In this document: positions 61,406 through 64,000 of the stretch, in pieces
How positions within the stretch are numbered: position 1 is the stretch's first letter
How the letters are laid out: each line of letters starts with the position of its first letter
DNA from: Trematomus loennbergii
Taxonomy: Eukaryota; Chordata; Actinopteri; Perciformes; Nototheniidae
Assembly (NCBI GenBank): GCA_012861695.1
Contig: JAAOOA010000060.1
Span: forward strand, 9,326,454 to 9,390,453
Direction of reading: 5' to 3'
Length of the DNA: 64,000 nucleotides
Notes under the pieces: model-generated
Database searches by the model: none
The model's input: the letters and a program-made list of their open reading frames with translations, nothing else
What the model was told of the DNA's origin: nothing
Translations under genes and position numbers: made by a program

Positions 61406-62842
61406 TGTCTCGTATCGTGATTCTTTCAGACATTTCCTGACTTTGCTTTTTTATTTCTCATTATGTTTTCCATCAATTTGACCCCCCTGTGTCTTAGCAC
61501 CCCCTAATGTCTAGTGACAAAACTGCAGCACAGCCAAGAAAACTGCCATGTGCTTTCCAGGCAAACTACCCGAGCCCCATTATACAACAATTCACAAGCA
61601 TGACTCTGCTAATAAACATGCCATTAGTTGTAAATGTATTCCCAAATGATCTCTTTAGATTAAAATGCAGTTAGGTGTTAATTTAGTATCATAGTCTGTC
61701 TTCAATGTCTCTCATCCATGACAGTATCACGCTTATTGTAAATACGCTTAGCAAATGAACAGCATCTGATAATAGCTGCACATGATGAGAAATCAAAAAG
61801 TACACCGCGGCCATATGGGCTGGTAATACAATTAAATAGAAAGTGTGGGTAGCGAGCCCCTCCCCTGCACTCTGCTGATGATGATCATGAGGGCTTAATA
61901 CACTCATGAGCGAGAACACACAACGTGGCCCACACACAGCCAGGAGACAATAGAGTGCTGAGCTTAAAAAGTGGGGAAATTCAACAATCGAGGCTAAATG
62001 AAGCAATTAACCTCGTGAGATGGGGCTTTAACAAGGTAAAGGTTAGAAATTTGCATACACACGTACACAAGCACAAACATTCACACGCGCAAAACACACT
62101 TATACACATGAGAACATACAGTAGAGCGAAAGACACAGGTGAAAACAAACACACTTAATCTCACGCGTACACGCAAGCACTTAATAATGAGCTAATTTGT
62201 CTTCATCATTAAAAGGCCAAGCTTCGATAAACAACAAGCGCTGACTGTGTGTGACTGAAGGGAGAAAGCATGCTAGGTGCTAAATTAGCGTCGCCTCCTG
62301 GGGCTGTTACAGAAACTTCCTATCCTAAAATGAGATATGAAGATAGGCTTTTCCTAAATGTGAATGACTAGAGGAATTCCTAACATACTTTAGGAATCCT
62401 ATCTTTTCTTGTTTTATATTATCTCAGGTTAGGAAATACTGAATGTAAGATTGCTTATCAGCTTTTATGTCTGTAAGCTAGCACTGGAATACTACTTTTT
62501 TATTTCACGAGGCTAAACAACTTTACAACTGCTTTATTTCTCGTCTAACCATATATTTAAACATGCACAAAAAATGAAAGGTCGCTTTATTTGCATATGA
62601 CTGCTTTTTTCTTTAAACAACATAAAGCTGCCCATATGTTGGCTGTGTAAAAGCAAAAACGGAGCAGTGGATCACTACATGGTGGAAAAGTCGAGAAGGA
62701 CAGCTTAGATGTGGTGCTAAGGTTATGGGAGTTCGTTTTTAAGATTTTGGTGCTTGTGTTACAGGTATACCATAATATCATAGGACCCTTTCCCCAAATC
62801 ACCTGAAAAATGTACTGCTATTTTCTTGAGAGGATTAACTGC
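61406..62842. other. Downstream intergenic; possible conserved element at 61.7-62.05 kb
   Basis: No gene. The part 61,680-62,050 is free of repeats and has several AT-rich homeodomain-like words (GGTAATACAATTAAATAG at 61,820; GAAGCAATTAACCTC at 62,000). It may be regulatory, on appearance only. Confidence 0.25.
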
Positions 62843-62985
62843 TTTAAAGGAATAGTTTAACCTTTTAAGTTAGGTAACAAGATTGACACTCCTATGTATG
62901 CATGATAAATGTGACAAAGAAAATTATGTCTACCAACAACCTTTAGCTGTGCTAAGCTAGCTGGCTGTAGCTTAATATTAACAGG
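62843..62985 (-). repeat. Teleost dispersed repeat (AAAGGAATAGTTTAAC type)
   Basis: The segment begins TTAAAGGAATAGTTTAACC and ends with CTGTGCTAAGCTAGCTGGCT then GTAGCTTAATATTAAC. This matches the layout of a common fish repeat that starts AAAGGAATAGTTTGAC and ends near GCTTAGCTTAGC. The smaller fragment at 32.1 kb resembles its other end in the opposite orientation. Strand is arbitrary. Confidence 0.6.
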
Positions 62986-63240
62986 GTTGCCAACTCTCAC
63001 GCATCTGGCGTGTGACACGCTTTCACTCTCAATCTCACGCTCTCACGCTGCCCAAACTATTCTCACGCCAAAAACAAGATGAACCGGCGATCGTTTTGGT
63101 TGGTTATTTACAATGTTGAGTTGACAGCTGCTCAAGCTGTCGATCCGCCCCCACCACTCTTAACAACGCTAACAGACAGCAGAGCAGTGGAGCCGGTTGG
63201 TCAATCCCCGACCCGTATTGCGCATTCGCAGATCTAAGAT
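62986..63240. repeat. Possible dispersed repeat beginning CAGGGTTGCCAACTC
   Basis: CAGGGTTGCCAACTCTCACG followed by repeated CTCACGC words looks like the end of a fish DNA transposon. The opposite end (GAGTTGGCAACCCTG) is not found in the remaining ~1 kb of the window, so the element is either truncated or runs beyond it. Confidence 0.4.
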
Positions 63241-64000
63241 CCAGCAGAAATGATAAAAAAGTGAAAGTCTTCTGCTTATTGTTCTACTAGGTCAAAATAG
63301 AGTCAAAGAGTATATGAGAGTGAGAGTGTATTAATTATATATTTGGCAGTTTGGAGTAAGTCTGTAGATTTGTTTTGTGTGTGTGTTTGGCCTCTCACGA
63401 TAATTAATTTTGTTGGATACATTTTCCCGGAAATGATTGCGAAAAACGATAATATTGTCGGCACCGTTGTAAGACCATTTAGACCATTGACATAATGATA
63501 ATATATAATAATAATTCAAGTACATCCTTTCAAACTGCTAGTCACATCGTCATGTAAATGGCATTTTATCGAGTTCATTTTTATTATCGTACGATAAGGC
63601 AATTATTGCGTATCGCAACAGGCAACAATTAAACAGTGGAAACAAACATGTGTTTGACTTTCATTAATGAATGAAACGTTGTGCCCTTTATAGTCTGTGT
63701 CCAATATTGTGTATTTGTATTATTGTATATATATCCTATATATATGCGAAGGTCTGTTTTATTTTCTTGTTCTTATTTCACATTCAAGTCGCCTCTATTC
63801 ATGAACCCTTTAAAGTACTCAGCCACACCACTTATATACCACGTCCGACTGTGCTATGTCAGTTAATCTTTCAAATACAAGGTTGCTTGTTTGATTCAAG
63901 CTCTTGTAGTCAATATGTCAAGGTATTTATCCCTAACATTTTATCAGCTAACTAATGACACACACTCAGAGGATCTTTATAAACGTTTTAAGTATTGCAC
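63241..64000. other. Intergenic, AT-rich, with ATTATCG-type repeat fragments
   Basis: No gene. Words such as AACGATAATATTGTCG (63,445) and TTATTATCGTACGATAAGG (63,580) recall a dispersed repeat built on ATTATCG/CGATAAT words. The fragment is too decayed to assign. Confidence 0.35.

Overview
The window reads as vertebrate nuclear DNA from a teleost fish, probably a spiny-rayed (percomorph) species. The evidence is an AT-rich gene-poor background, many long dinucleotide microsatellites, several interspersed repeats of types I recognise from teleost genomes, and one multi-exon gene whose product aligns along its length with vertebrate protocadherin-18. There is no sign of bacterial operons, a CRISPR array, rRNA or a functional tRNA.

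Layout. Positions 1 to about 52.8 kb hold no protein-coding gene that I can support. This upstream desert contains microsatellites at 2.6, 18.3, 25.9, 45.2 and 50.0 kb. Its transposon-derived pieces are a ~1 kb element with terminal inverted repeats at 5.0-6.0 kb, tRNA-derived SINE-like units at 6.8 and 22.9 kb, and a decayed LINE ORF2 C-terminus on the minus strand at 9.8-10.1 kb. A non-autonomous hAT-type element at 47.2-48.3 kb has a nearly perfect 8-bp target-site duplication. Other high-copy teleost repeats lie at 12.2, 17.8, 33.4, 38.2 and 41.8 kb, and there are diverged tandem duplications at 3.7, 14.6 and 46.7 kb. Some unique-looking stretches (for example around 16.7, 21-22, 42.4, 45.8 and 50.4 kb) may be conserved regulatory elements, but single-sequence inspection cannot prove that.

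The gene. pcdh18 lies on the plus strand from about 53.24 to 60.62 kb. One large exon encodes the signal peptide, six cadherin repeats, the transmembrane helix and the first part of the tail. Two small exons and a last exon encode the rest of the cytoplasmic tail. All three introns have GT..AG ends with matching phases. The 3' UTR runs to a canonical AATAAA at 61.38 kb. After allowing for four missing bases the protein is about 1,193 residues, close to human PCDH18 (about 1,135). Which teleost ohnolog (pcdh18a or pcdh18b) this is cannot be decided here.

The most striking observation is that the pcdh18 reading frame is broken four times. Each break is explained by loss of a single base inside a short G or C run (near 54,984, 55,418, 59,864 and 60,067), while splice sites, domain structure and the residues on both sides stay conserved. 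Uncorrected deletion errors in the assembly explain this better than a pseudogene. Conceptual gene models from this sequence will therefore be truncated or split. I found nothing resembling a wholly new biological system; the remaining findings are repeat structures, a CA repeat abutting a splice donor, and candidate regulatory or small-ORF segments.
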